Assembly: GCF_006539145.1 (NCBI RefSeq)
Contig: NZ_BJML01000010.1
Location: forward strand, 53,917 to 117,916
DNA from: Microbacterium testaceum
GTDB lineage: Bacteria > Actinomycetota > Actinomycetes > Actinomycetales > Microbacteriaceae
Reading direction: 5' to 3'
Length of the DNA: 64,000 nucleotides
The notes under the pieces were generated by a model that was not told where the DNA came from, ran no database searches, and saw nothing but the letters and a program-made list of their open reading frames with translations. This document shows positions 17,520-25,993 of this stretch, in pieces. Each line of letters begins with the position of its first letter. Position 1 is the stretch's first letter. The translations under genes and the position numbers were made by a program.

Positions 17520-17548
17520 GGGGCGTCCGCGTTCATCGCGGGCGCCCC
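17520..17548 (+). terminator. Intercistronic hairpin after the binding-protein gene
   Basis: GGGGCGTCCGCG (17520-17531) pairs with CGCGGGCGCCCC (17537-17548) with one weak pair and a 5-base loop. Such hairpins after binding-protein genes commonly reduce read-through so that the binding protein is made in excess. Confidence 0.6.
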
Positions 17549-17578
17549 GTCCCTCGTCCCCCAGAGAAAGACCTCATC

Positions 17579-18793
17579 GTGACCCAGCCCCTTCGCATCG
17601 CCATGATCGGTGCGGGATTCATGGGCGCCGCGCATTCCCAGGGATGGCGCGTCGCCCCTCGTTTCTTCGACCTCCCCCTCGCCCCCGAGATGAGCGTGCT
17701 CGTCGGGCGCGACATCGCCCGCACACGGGCGGCCGCCGACACCTGGGGCTGGCTCGAGAGTGCGACCGACTGGCGCGAGGTCATCCACCGCTCCGACATC
17801 GACGTCGTCGACATCGTGACGCCCGGCGACTCGCACGCCGAGATCGCCATCGCCGCCCTCGCCGCCGGCAAGCACGTCATCTGCGAGAAGCCCCTCGCCA
17901 ACACCGTCGACGAAGCCCGCCGCATGGCCGAAGCCGCCGCGGCCGCGTCCGCCAGCGGCATCCGTTCCATGGTCGGCTTCACCTATCGGCGGCTTCCGGC
18001 CACCACCTTCGCTCGCGACCTCGTCGCCGCCGGGCGCCTCGGCGACATCCGCCAGGTGCGCGCCGAGTACCTGCAGGACTGGCTGAGCGACGCCGAGGCC
18101 CCGCTCACGTGGCGCCTGCAGAAGGACCGCGCCGGCTCCGGTGCCCTCGGCGACATCGGCGCCCACGCCGTCGACCTCACCGAGTTCATGACCGGGCAGC
18201 GGGTGACCCGCGTCGCCGGCATCCTCGAGACGATCGTCGCCGAGCGTCCCGTCCTCGCCTCCTCGTCCGGCCTCTCGGGGTCGGCGGGCACCGAGCGCGG
18301 ATCCGTCACCGTCGACGACCTCGCCCTCTTCACCGGCCGCCTCGAGAGCGGCGCCCTCGCCTCGTTCGAGGCCTCGCGCTTCCGCCTGGGCCGCAAGAAC
18401 GCCCTGCGCATCGAGATCGCGGGTTCGCTCGGCTCCCTGTCGTTCGACCTCGAGAGCCCGAACGAACTGCAGTTCTACGACGCCACCGCACCGTCCACCG
18501 AGCAGGGCTTCCGTCGAATCCTCGTCACCGAACCCGAGCACCCCTACGTCGCGGCGTGGTGGCCCACCGGCCACATGCTCGGCTACGAGCACGGCTTCTC
18601 GCACCAGGCGAAGGACTTCGTCGAGGCTGTCGCCGCGGGCACCGCAGCGACCCCGTCGTTCGCCGACGGCCTGCACGTGCAGGAGGTCCTCGACGCCGTC
18701 GCACGCAGCTCCGAGAGCGAGGGCGTGTGGACCGGGGTCGACGCCGATCTCGCCGCCGCCCGTGCCGCGGACCGCGCGTTCGCGGCATCCTGA
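17579..18793 (+). CDS. Gfo/Idh/MocA family oxidoreductase
   Basis: The 404-residue protein has an N-terminal Rossmann fold (MIGAGFMGAAHS), the signature EKPLANT that carries the conserved lysine, and the C-terminal GFO_IDH_MocA beta domain (GSGALGDIGAHAVDL). It would oxidise or reduce a sugar or inositol hydroxyl with NAD(P). It lies in an operon with the binding protein upstream and a TIM-barrel isomerase downstream, a common trio for inositol or 3-keto-sugar use. It starts with GTG. Confidence 0.9.
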   Translation: MTQPLRIAMIGAGFMGAAHSQGWRVAPRFFDLPLAPEMSVLVGRDIARTRAAADTWGWLESATDWREVIHRSDIDVVDIVTPGDSHAEIAIAALAAGKHVICEKPLANTVDEARRMAEAAAAASASGIRSMVGFTYRRLPATTFARDLVAAGRLGDIRQVRAEYLQDWLSDAEAPLTWRLQKDRAGSGALGDIGAHAVDLTEFMTGQRVTRVAGILETIVAERPVLASSSGLSGSAGTERGSVTVDDLALFTGRLESGALASFEASRFRLGRKNALRIEIAGSLGSLSFDLESPNELQFYDATAPSTEQGFRRILVTEPEHPYVAAWWPTGHMLGYEHGFSHQAKDFVEAVAAGTAATPSFADGLHVQEVLDAVARSSESEGVWTGVDADLAAARAADRAFAAS

Positions 18794-18831
18794 ACCCGAT
18801 CCCGCACCCGCACCGACGAAAGGACGACGCG

Positions 18832-19836
18832 ATGACGCGACCGATCACTCTCTTCACCGGCCAGTGGGCCGATCTGCCCTTCGAGGAGGTGGCCCGTCTC
18901 GCCGGCGAATGGGGCTACGACGGCCTCGAGATCGCCTGCTGGGGAGACCACCTCGACCCCTGGCGCTGGGACGACGAGGCCTACGTGCAGGAGAAGCTCG
19001 CCGTCCTCGAGCGCAACGGCCTGAAGGTCTGGACCATCTCGAACCATCTCAAAGGACAGGTGGTCTGCGACGATCCCATCGACCAGCGACACCGCGACAT
19101 CGTCTCGGACCGCGTGTGGGGCGACGGCGACCCCGAGGGCGTACGCCAGCGCGCCGCCGAGGAGCTGAAGAACACCGCGCGCCTCGCCGCCAAGCTCGGG
19201 GTGAAAACGGTCACGGGCTTCACCGGATCGAGCATCTGGAAGTACGTCGCGATGTTCCCGCCCGCCACCGAAGCGATGGTGGATGCCGGCTATCAGGACT
19301 TCGCGGACCGGTGGAACCCGATCCTCGACGTGTTCGACGAGGTCGGCGTCCGATTCGCCCACGAGGTGCACCCCTCGGAGATCGCGTACGACTACTGGAC
19401 GACGAAGCGCGCGCTCGAAGCCATCGGCCACCGCGCGGCGTTCGGGCTGAACTGGGACCCCTCGCACATGGTGTGGCAGGACATCGACCCGGTCGCGTTC
19501 CTGTGGGACTTCCAGGACAAGATCTTCCACGTGCACTGCAAGGACACGAAGAAGCGTCTCGGCAACGGCCGCAACGGACGCCTGTCGTCGCACCTGCCGT
19601 GGGCCGACCCGCGCCGCGGGTGGGACTTCATCTCGACCGGGCACGGCGACGTGCCCTGGGAAGACGCGTTCCGCATGCTGAACGCGATCGGCTACGACGG
19701 TCCGCTGTCGGTCGAGTGGGAGGACGCGGGCATGGACCGCCTGGTCGGAGCGCCCGAGGCGCTCGGCTTCGTGCGGAAGCTGTCGTCGTACGAGCCGTCG
19801 GGGGCGGCGTTCGACGCGGCGTTCAGCCAGCGCTGA
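18832..19836 (+). CDS. Sugar phosphate isomerase/epimerase (TIM barrel)
   Basis: The 334-residue protein is an AP-endonuclease-2-like barrel: LFTGQWADLPFEEVARLAGEWGYDGLEI at the N-terminus, FAHEVHPSEIAYDY with a metal-binding Glu/His, LNWDPSHMVWQ, HVHCKDTKK, and ISTGHGDVPW then LSVEWEDAGMD. All four metal-ligand regions seem intact. It probably isomerises the keto-sugar made by the upstream oxidoreductase. RBS GAAAGGA lies before ATG 18832. It ends the operon and is followed by a palindromic terminator. Confidence 0.9.
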   Translation: MTRPITLFTGQWADLPFEEVARLAGEWGYDGLEIACWGDHLDPWRWDDEAYVQEKLAVLERNGLKVWTISNHLKGQVVCDDPIDQRHRDIVSDRVWGDGDPEGVRQRAAEELKNTARLAAKLGVKTVTGFTGSSIWKYVAMFPPATEAMVDAGYQDFADRWNPILDVFDEVGVRFAHEVHPSEIAYDYWTTKRALEAIGHRAAFGLNWDPSHMVWQDIDPVAFLWDFQDKIFHVHCKDTKKRLGNGRNGRLSSHLPWADPRRGWDFISTGHGDVPWEDAFRMLNAIGYDGPLSVEWEDAGMDRLVGAPEALGFVRKLSSYEPSGAAFDAAFSQR

Positions 19837-19863
19837 CCCGGGGGGATCGGTCGGAAGCGAAAC

Positions 19864-19895
19864 GAGGGGCCGGATGCCATGGCATCCGGCCCCTC
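19864..19895 (+). terminator. Perfect 32-bp palindrome, terminator of the ABC/sugar operon
   Basis: Sixteen bases pair perfectly with the next sixteen. The arms include GGCCGGATGCC and its reverse complement, so the hairpin holds two copies of the abundant GGATGCC heptamer head to head. It lies 27 bases after the isomerase stop. There is no clear U-run. Confidence 0.7.
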
Positions 19896-19938
19896 CGCAT
19901 GTGCGGGCCGTCCCCTTCGTCGAGGCGGACGCGCGGAT

Positions 19939-19969
19939 CGCGCGACCCGCGGGGCGGCAGGGTCGCGCG
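19939..19969 (-). terminator. Hairpin downstream of the ebo-like operon
   Basis: CGCGCGACCC (19939-19948) pairs with GGGTCGCGCG (19960-19969) around an 11-base loop. It lies 110 bases past the stop of the convergent operon and is its likely terminator. Confidence 0.5.
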
Positions 19970-20079
19970 CCACCGGAACAGCGGGATGCCACCGGAGCAG
20001 GACGCATCCGCCCCGAACGACCGGTTCTCGGCGCATCCCTGTTCTCGATGCACCGCCCGCGCCGCAGGCAACCCCCGCG

Positions 20080-21462
20080 TCAGACGCCCAGCCCGCGCAG
20101 CACCAGGTCGCGCACGCCCGCGGCGGGCAGCGCCTCGGTGTCGGGCAGCAGGCCGGCGTCGCTCGTGACGAGCATCGGCCCGTCGCGGCGCGACGACGAC
20201 AAGCGCCCGTGCGTCCCCCGGACGCACGACGGATCGAGCGGCACCGTGCTCATCGCGTAGCGCAAGCCCAGCCTCTTCTTCACGAGGTTCGCCCCGGCCT
20301 TGGCCTTCGCGAGCCGGTCGGCCGGGTCGAAGAACAGCTCGGCGGGGTCGTATCCCGGCTTGCGGTGGATGTCGACGCCCCGGGCGTACTCGGGCGCGCG
20401 GTCGTCGTCGAGCCAGAAGTAGTAGGTGAACCACGCCCCGGGCTCGGCCACGACGACCAGTTCGCCCGACCGCTCGTGGTCGAGGCCGTACCGCGCCTGC
20501 GCCTCGCGATCGAGCACCTCATCGACGCCCTCGAGCCCGCGCAACAGTGCCGTGACGCGCGGGAGGTCGGCGGCATCCGGAACGTACACGTGAGCGACCT
20601 GATGGTCGGCGACGGCGAACGCCCGTGAGGTCCAGGGGTCGAGCTGCTCGCGACCGTCCTGCACGTAGACCTCGAGCAGCCCGTCGCGGCGGAGGGCGCG
20701 GTTGATGTCGACCGGTCGGGACGCCTGCTCGATGCCGTACTCCGACACCGCGACGACCGTGTAGCCGCGCTCGGCCGCGTCGTCGAGCAGCGGGGCGATC
20801 GCGTCGTCGAGTTCGCGGGCCGCGCGGGCGGCTTCGGCGCCGTTCGGCCCGAAGCGCTGCAGGTCGTAGTCGAGGTGCGGCAGGTACGCCATCGCCAGGT
20901 CGGGCGCCGGACCCCACCGCTCGGTGATGACGCCGCGCGTCGCCTCGGCGAGCCACGCGCTGCTCTGGATGGTCGCGGTCGGCCCCCAGTACTGGAACAG
21001 CGGGAACTCCCCCAGCGCCCCCACGAGCTGGTCGTGCAGGGCCGCCGGTCGCACGTAGGCGTCGGGGCTCTTCCGCCCGTCGGCGTGGTAGATCGGGCGC
21101 GGCGTCACGGTGATGTCGGTCGTCGCCCCCATCGCGAACCACCAGCCGAGGTTGGCGGTCGTCAGCTCGGGGCGCGAGCGGCGGGCGGTCTCCCACACCT
21201 TCTCGCCCGCGACGAGCTTGTTGTGCTGGCGCCACAGCAGCGGGTCGCCGAGACCGCGGAAGTGCCAGCCGTTGCCGACAATCCCGTGCTCGCGCGGCAT
21301 GGTGCCGGTGAGCATCGTCGATTGCACGCTGCACGTGACGGCCGGGAGGATCGTGTCGAGTCCGAGGTGGCCGCCCGCGCGACCGAGGGCGGTGAGCCGG
21401 GGCATCGCGGCGAGCGCGCGCGGCGTGAGCCCCACGATGTCCAGCAGCAGAACCTTGCTCAT
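20080..21462 (-). CDS. EboF-like alkaline-phosphatase-superfamily hydrolase
   Basis: The 460-residue protein belongs to the nucleotide pyrophosphatase/phosphodiesterase branch of the alkaline phosphatase superfamily. It has LLLDIVGLTPRAL with the first metal Asp, TCSVQSTMLTGTMPREHGI with the nucleophile region, AYLPHLDYDLQRFGP and VVAVSEYGIE. It is the last gene of the six-gene ebo-like operon, overlapping eboE by ATGA; RBS GAAAGGAG precedes it. In cyanobacterial ebo clusters, EboF is the phosphodiesterase-like member of a system implicated in moving a metabolite precursor to the periplasm. The true substrate here is unknown. Confidence 0.85.
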   Translation of the reverse strand: MSKVLLLDIVGLTPRALAAMPRLTALGRAGGHLGLDTILPAVTCSVQSTMLTGTMPREHGIVGNGWHFRGLGDPLLWRQHNKLVAGEKVWETARRSRPELTTANLGWWFAMGATTDITVTPRPIYHADGRKSPDAYVRPAALHDQLVGALGEFPLFQYWGPTATIQSSAWLAEATRGVITERWGPAPDLAMAYLPHLDYDLQRFGPNGAEAARAARELDDAIAPLLDDAAERGYTVVAVSEYGIEQASRPVDINRALRRDGLLEVYVQDGREQLDPWTSRAFAVADHQVAHVYVPDAADLPRVTALLRGLEGVDEVLDREAQARYGLDHERSGELVVVAEPGAWFTYYFWLDDDRAPEYARGVDIHRKPGYDPAELFFDPADRLAKAKAGANLVKKRLGLRYAMSTVPLDPSCVRGTHGRLSSSRRDGPMLVTSDAGLLPDTEALPAAGVRDLVLRGLGV

Positions 21463-22622
21463 GCGCGGCTCCTTTCGTCGGTTCCGGATGCCGGGACCCC
21501 GGCGACGGCGCGCGGCAGGTGCGCGTGCACCCACCGCAGTTCGGCGGCGATGCCGCTGACGAGCGTCTCGGGCTGCAGGTCGTCGGGCAGTACCGACCAG
21601 GTGTAGGTCTCGACGTCGAGGTGCGCCGCGTCGCCGTGGGGCGCCGCGAGGACCGCATCGACGGCCGCGAGAAGCACCTCGGTCGTGGCGCGAAGCGGCG
21701 GCGCGGGCCGGGCGTGCAGGGGGATGTGAACGTGCACGCGCCACGCGCGGTCGGTCGGCCACGGATCGGTGGCGTCGAGCACCTCGGGCAGGTCGTCGGC
21801 CCGCCGCGTGCCCGTGGCCTCGCGCACCTGGTGCACGTAGCGTTCCTCGGCGAAGGGCCGCAGCGCCTCGGTGGTGCGGGGGTCGGCGGGGTCGGGCACC
21901 TCGAGGGCGACCGAGGCCTGCACCTTGACGATCCGGATGCCGGCGGCGGTGGCCGCGGCGACCGCTCCGGCGGGGTCGGCGAACGAGACGGCGAGGTGGC
22001 AGGTGTCGAGGCACAGCCCGAGGCGCCCCTCGTGCGTGAGGTGCGGGCGCGCGTCGAGCCACGCGATCACGTCGGCGACGTCGTCGAGGATGCAGCCGGG
22101 CTCGGGCTCGATCGCGACGCGCACGGTGCGGCCGGTCTCGCGTTCGAGGGCGCCGAGGCCCTCGACCAGCCGCTCCAGGTTGTCGTGCGCGGCGCGGTCG
22201 GCCGCGGCATCCCACCCTGCTCTCCACCCGAGCGGGAGCGTCGAGATGCTCCCCTCGCCCCCGTCGGGGAGCAGGGCCGCGAGGGCGCGCGCGCAGTCCA
22301 GCGTGTACCGCAGCCGCTCGGGCGTGGTCCAGTCGGGGCGGTAGACCGCGAGCTTGACGACATCATCGTGGAATCCGCGGTACGGGAAGGCGTTCACGGT
22401 CCGCAGCTCCAGACCGTTGCGCTCGAGGGCGTCGGCGAGAACCGCCCGTGCCTGCGGGTCGCCGGAGAGGGCGGATGCCACGCCCACCGGCATCCACAGT
22501 CCGACGCCGAGGCGGTCGAGGCCCGCCGCCCGCCGGATCGGGCCCGCGTGCTCGTCGAGCTGGCGGACGATGCCCGGGAGGTCTTCGGCGGGGTGGACGT
22601 TGGTGCAGTACGACAGCTCCAC
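21459..22622 (-). CDS. eboE: Metabolite traffic protein EboE (TIM barrel)
   Basis: The 387-residue protein opens with MELSYCTNVHPAEDLPGI, typical of EboE. It continues as an AP-endonuclease-like barrel (LRTVNAFPYRGFHDD, VRVAIEPEPGCILDD, LGLCLDTCHLAVSF, IRIVKVQASVALEVPDP, HVHIPLH, HLDVETYTWSVLP). These carry the usual Glu/Asp/His ligands. It starts with GTG two bases after the TatD-like gene. Family knowledge ties EboE to the ebo cluster; the enzymatic reaction has not been established as far as I know. Confidence 0.88.
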   Translation of the reverse strand: MELSYCTNVHPAEDLPGIVRQLDEHAGPIRRAAGLDRLGVGLWMPVGVASALSGDPQARAVLADALERNGLELRTVNAFPYRGFHDDVVKLAVYRPDWTTPERLRYTLDCARALAALLPDGGEGSISTLPLGWRAGWDAAADRAAHDNLERLVEGLGALERETGRTVRVAIEPEPGCILDDVADVIAWLDARPHLTHEGRLGLCLDTCHLAVSFADPAGAVAAATAAGIRIVKVQASVALEVPDPADPRTTEALRPFAEERYVHQVREATGTRRADDLPEVLDATDPWPTDRAWRVHVHIPLHARPAPPLRATTEVLLAAVDAVLAAPHGDAAHLDVETYTWSVLPDDLQPETLVSGIAAELRWVHAHLPRAVAGVPASGTDERSRA

Positions 22623-22624
22623 CC

Positions 22625-23509
22625 TCAGGCCCCCTGGCGCGACGCCATGCCGCGCAGCACCGAATTGCCCTCGAACAGCTCGGGGCCCTGGTTCGCGGGG
22701 GCGAAGCCCTCGATCGGGTCGGTGTTCACACGGCCGCTCTGCGCGTAGAAGTCACGGGGGTTGCGCCACAGGACGCGGTCGACGTCGTCGTCGTTGAAGC
22801 CGGCGTCGAGCATGGCGAGGCCCGTCTTCGCGGTCTTGAGCGGGTCGGAGCGGCCCCAGTCGGCCGCGGAGTTGACGATCACCCGGTCCAGGCCGATGCG
22901 CCGCATGATCGCGACCACGCGCTGTTCGTCCATCTTCGTGTCGGGGTAGATCGAGAAGCCCATCCAGGCGCCGCTGTCGGCGACCGCGTCGACGCAGGTC
23001 TCGTTGAGATGGTCGACGAGCACACGCTCCATCGCGATGCCCGACTCGGCGACCACGTCGAGCGTGCGCTGCGTGCCGACGGTCTTGTCGCGGTGCGGGG
23101 TGTGCACGAGGACGGGGAGGGCGAACTCGATGCCGAGGGCGAGGTGCTGACGGAGGATCTCGTCTTCTTCGGGGGTCATCGAGTCGTACCCGGTCTCACC
23201 GACGGCGACGACCCCGTCCTTGGCGAGGTAGGTCGGCAGCTCGGCCATCACCTCGCGGCAGCGCGCGTCGTTCGCCTCTTTGGGGTTCAACGCGATCGTG
23301 CAGTGGTGGCGGATGCCGAACTGCGCGGCGCGGAACCTCTCCCACCCGATCAGGGCGTCGAAGTAGTCGAGGAACGACCCCACGCTCGTGCGCGGTTGAC
23401 CGAGCCAGAACGCCGGTTCCACCAGGGCGCGCACGCCCGCGTCGTACATCGCCTCGTAGTCGTCGGTCGTGCGGGCGGACATGTGGATGTGGGGGTCGAA
23501 GATGCGCAT
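22625..23509 (-). CDS. TatD family metal-dependent hydrolase (EboB-like)
   Basis: The 294-residue amidohydrolase-type barrel has FDPHIHMSARTTDDY with the HxH metal ligands, GVVAVGETGYDSM with the bridging Glu, LVHTPHRD, LVDHLNET and VIVNSAADWGRSDP with the final Asp. It matches the TatD-like member of ebo clusters. An upstream in-frame ATG (23530) exists, but MRIFDPHIH at 23509 follows AAAGGGCCTGAC and fits the barrel start. It begins one base after the stop of the TIM-EboA gene. Confidence 0.88.
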   Translation of the reverse strand: MRIFDPHIHMSARTTDDYEAMYDAGVRALVEPAFWLGQPRTSVGSFLDYFDALIGWERFRAAQFGIRHHCTIALNPKEANDARCREVMAELPTYLAKDGVVAVGETGYDSMTPEEDEILRQHLALGIEFALPVLVHTPHRDKTVGTQRTLDVVAESGIAMERVLVDHLNETCVDAVADSGAWMGFSIYPDTKMDEQRVVAIMRRIGLDRVIVNSAADWGRSDPLKTAKTGLAMLDAGFNDDDVDRVLWRNPRDFYAQSGRVNTDPIEGFAPANQGPELFEGNSVLRGMASRQGA

Positions 23510-23510
23510 G

Positions 23511-25130
23511 TCAGGCCCTTTCGCGAGCACGCAGGAGGAGCAGGTCGTCGGGCACGGGCCGGCCCGCGGCGCGACGCTCGGCCGCGAAGCGCTCGGCCAT
23601 CGCGGCGAGTTCGTCGTCGGCGCGGACCTCCAGGCCCGAGACGACGGAGAGGGGGATGCCGAGGAATACGCACTTCAGCACGCCGTGGCGCCACGCGTGA
23701 TCGTCGAGGTGCTCCGCGGCGAAGGTCCCGAGCGCGGCGGCGACGAGCCGGGTGTCGTTGGCACGGAGGGCGTCGACGACCAGCTCGAGACCGGCTTCGC
23801 GCCACGCGGCGGCGGGTGCGGCGAGCGCGTCGAGTCCGCGCAGCACGCCGCGGCGTTCGGCGTCGTCTCCGCGTCGGTACAGCGCGACCGCCACGGCGGG
23901 GTCGGCGCCGCTGTCGGCCAGGGTCGCGATGATCGCGGCGCGCGCGGCATCGTCGGCGGTCGGCGCGAAGGGCTCGGCGGAGAGGGGGTCGCGCCCCACC
24001 TCGCGCCCCGCCGAGGCGAACAGGCGCGGGGCGCGGGTGGCATCCGTCCGTATCTGCTCGATGGCGCGGGTGGTCCAGGGGTGTGCCGGCGGGGCCGCGG
24101 GGCCGGGAGCGGAGGAGATTCCGGGAGCGGAGGACTCTGCGAAGGCCCGGGGCCCTCCCCCGGCCGAATCTCCTCCCCCCACAGCCCCCGCGGGACCCGC
24201 CCCCGGAGCGGAGGAGATTCGGGCAGCGGAGGACTCTGCGGAGGCCCGGGGCCCTCCCCCGGCCGAATCTCCTCCCCCCGCAGCCCCCGCGGTGGCCGTT
24301 CGCTCCGCCGCCGCGACCAGCGCCGCCATGCTCGCGCGGGCCAGTTCGGGCGCCGCGTGCGCGTGCCGCGGCAGCTCGACCGCGATCACTCCGGCGTAGT
24401 CGATCTCGCGCAGCGTCGAGAGGGCGGCATCCAGGTCGAGCTCACCCTCGCCGAAAGGCAGGTGCTCGTGCGCGGCGGGCAGCATGTCGTCGGCTTGGAC
24501 GTTGCGCAGCAGCCCGCCCGCGGCGCGCAGGGCCCCGACCACTCCCGCCGGCTCGACGACCACGCAGTGCCCGAGGTCGACGGTCAGGCCCAGGTTCGCG
24601 GGGTGGCCGAGGCGGGCGCGGAGCGCGAGAGCATCGGCCACGGTCTCGACGAGCATGCCGGGTTCGGGCTCGAGGGCGAGGGTGACGCTCGCGTCGGCGG
24701 CGAACGCGGTGAGCTCGAGCAGACGCTCCTCGAGCAGCACGCGGGCCTGATCGACCGAGACGTCGTCGGGCACGACTCCGCTCCACAGCGACACGCAGTC
24801 GGCATCGAGGACCGCGGCGATCTCGACGGCGCGGCGTAGGAAGGCCATCCGCGACCCGGCCTCGCGGTCGACCAGGGTCGGCCGGTGTTTGCGCAGCGGG
24901 TCGAGAAGGTAGCGGGCCCCCGTCTCGACGACCACACGCAGGCCGCGGCGACGCAGGTCGGCGGCGAGCGCCTGGGTCTGCGCGCGCCAGTCGGCGGCGA
25001 AGGGGTCGAGGTGCGGGTGACCGAGCGTGAGGGCCACGGCGCCGTAGCCGTGATGCTGCAGCACGTCGAGAGCGGCGGGCAGCGGGTGGTCGGTGAAGCC
25101 GTTGGTGCCGTATCCCCAGGTCCAGCTCAT
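23511..25130 (-). CDS. TIM-barrel isomerase fused to an EboA domain
   Basis: The 539-residue protein has two parts. Residues 1-275 are an AP-endonuclease-like barrel (MSWTWGYGTNGFTDHPL, LALEPEPGMLVE, LGLTVDLGHCVVVEP, LRNVQADDMLP, IAVELPRH). Residues about 345-539 form an alpha-helical EboA domain (AIEQIRTDATRAPRLF ... WRHGVLKCVFLGIPLSVVSGLE). They are joined by a 70-residue low-complexity Gly/Ala/Ser/Pro linker coded by a 99-bp in-frame tandem duplication. EboA is normally a separate protein, so the fusion suggests the barrel and EboA act together. ATG 25130 overlaps the UbiA stop by ATGA. Confidence 0.85.
   Translation of the reverse strand: MSWTWGYGTNGFTDHPLPAALDVLQHHGYGAVALTLGHPHLDPFAADWRAQTQALAADLRRRGLRVVVETGARYLLDPLRKHRPTLVDREAGSRMAFLRRAVEIAAVLDADCVSLWSGVVPDDVSVDQARVLLEERLLELTAFAADASVTLALEPEPGMLVETVADALALRARLGHPANLGLTVDLGHCVVVEPAGVVGALRAAGGLLRNVQADDMLPAAHEHLPFGEGELDLDAALSTLREIDYAGVIAVELPRHAHAAPELARASMAALVAAAERTATAGAAGGGDSAGGGPRASAESSAARISSAPGAGPAGAVGGGDSAGGGPRAFAESSAPGISSAPGPAAPPAHPWTTRAIEQIRTDATRAPRLFASAGREVGRDPLSAEPFAPTADDAARAAIIATLADSGADPAVAVALYRRGDDAERRGVLRGLDALAAPAAAWREAGLELVVDALRANDTRLVAAALGTFAAEHLDDHAWRHGVLKCVFLGIPLSVVSGLEVRADDELAAMAERFAAERRAAGRPVPDDLLLLRARERA
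24106..24292 (-). repeat. 99-bp in-frame tandem duplication in the EboA linker
   Basis: The segment starting GGAGCGGAGGAGATTC at 24106 is repeated with few changes from 24205, an exact period of 99 bp (33 codons). Both copies end with CAGCCCCCGCGG (24182 and 24281). The repeat encodes GGGDSAGGGPRA-type sequence twice. Confidence 0.9.
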
Positions 25131-25993
25131 GTGATGTCTCCCGTCGATCGGCGGCGGCCGAGCACGCGGCCGAGGGTCTCGACGCCCAGCAGGGCGGCGG
25201 TGGCGAGCGGCGAGCCCGCGCGGGCGGCGAGGGCCGACTGCAGGGGAACGACCGAGCGGATGCCGGCGCGGGTCGCGTCTCGCGCTTCGGCGGCTCCGGG
25301 CCGGCGGGCCACGCGCAGCTGCCCGGGCAGGACCGCGGCGAGGTAGCGAGCCGCCCCGAGGAGGGCGGCGGGGCGGTTTCCCCGACCGAGCAGACCGGAT
25401 GCCGCGACGGCGACGCTCACGGCCACGGCGGCGCGCCCGGTGGTCACGGTCGATCCGTCGACCTCGCCCCGCGAGATCGCGGTGACGGCGACGGTGTGGG
25501 CGGCGACGGCGCCCACGGGAACCAGCGCCGAGCGCCACCCCGGGCCCGCGGCGCCCATCATCACGTCGAGCCCCCGGCACGCGGCCATGACCACGGGGCC
25601 CGCCGCGGTGGGCTTGAACAGGGTGTCGTACGCCCACAGTGCCCCGGCGAGAGCGATCGCGACCAGGCCCGAGGAGCGACCGGCGACGAAGGCCGAGCCG
25701 ACGCCCAGAACGGTGAGTCCCGCACCGACCGCGAGGGCGCGGTCACGGCTGATCCGCCCCGAGGGAATGGGGCGTTCCGGGCGTTCGAGCGCGTCGAGGT
25801 CGGCATCCGCCCAGTCGTTCAGGGCCATGCCGGCGCTGTACAGGCAGACCGACGATGCCGCGAGGGCACTGATCCGCAGGGGGGCGGCCGCACCCGGCCC
25901 GCGCGCACTCAGCGCCCCGACGAGAGCGTCGCCGAGGACGGTGAGCGAGGCGGGGGCGCGGACGAGGTCGAGGTAGTCCGCGGCCCGGGTCAC
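25127..25993 (-). CDS. UbiA family prenyltransferase (EboC-like)
   Basis: The 288-residue protein has eight or so membrane helices and the UbiA motif NDWADADLD (N59-D67). The second loop reads AYDTLFKPTAAGP and RGLDVMMGAAG. UbiA enzymes transfer a prenyl chain to an aromatic or sugar acceptor in the membrane. In ebo clusters the UbiA-like EboC may make a lipid-linked intermediate. GTG 25993 overlaps the stop of the upstream gene (GTGA), and its own stop overlaps the next ATG, so the genes are tightly coupled. Confidence 0.88.
   Translation of the reverse strand: MTRAADYLDLVRAPASLTVLGDALVGALSARGPGAAAPLRISALAASSVCLYSAGMALNDWADADLDALERPERPIPSGRISRDRALAVGAGLTVLGVGSAFVAGRSSGLVAIALAGALWAYDTLFKPTAAGPVVMAACRGLDVMMGAAGPGWRSALVPVGAVAAHTVAVTAISRGEVDGSTVTTGRAAVAVSVAVAASGLLGRGNRPAALLGAARYLAAVLPGQLRVARRPGAAEARDATRAGIRSVVPLQSALAARAGSPLATAALLGVETLGRVLGRRRSTGDIT

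Noticed and set aside
16469..18676. Long minus-strand frame (about 735 codons) opposite the binding-protein and oxidoreductase genes
   Set aside because: No motif, wrong codon pattern, and both plus-strand genes have RBSs and family signatures.
24106..24292. Insertion element or CRISPR repeat
   Set aside because: Two in-frame copies only, no spacer, no transposase or terminal inverted repeats.
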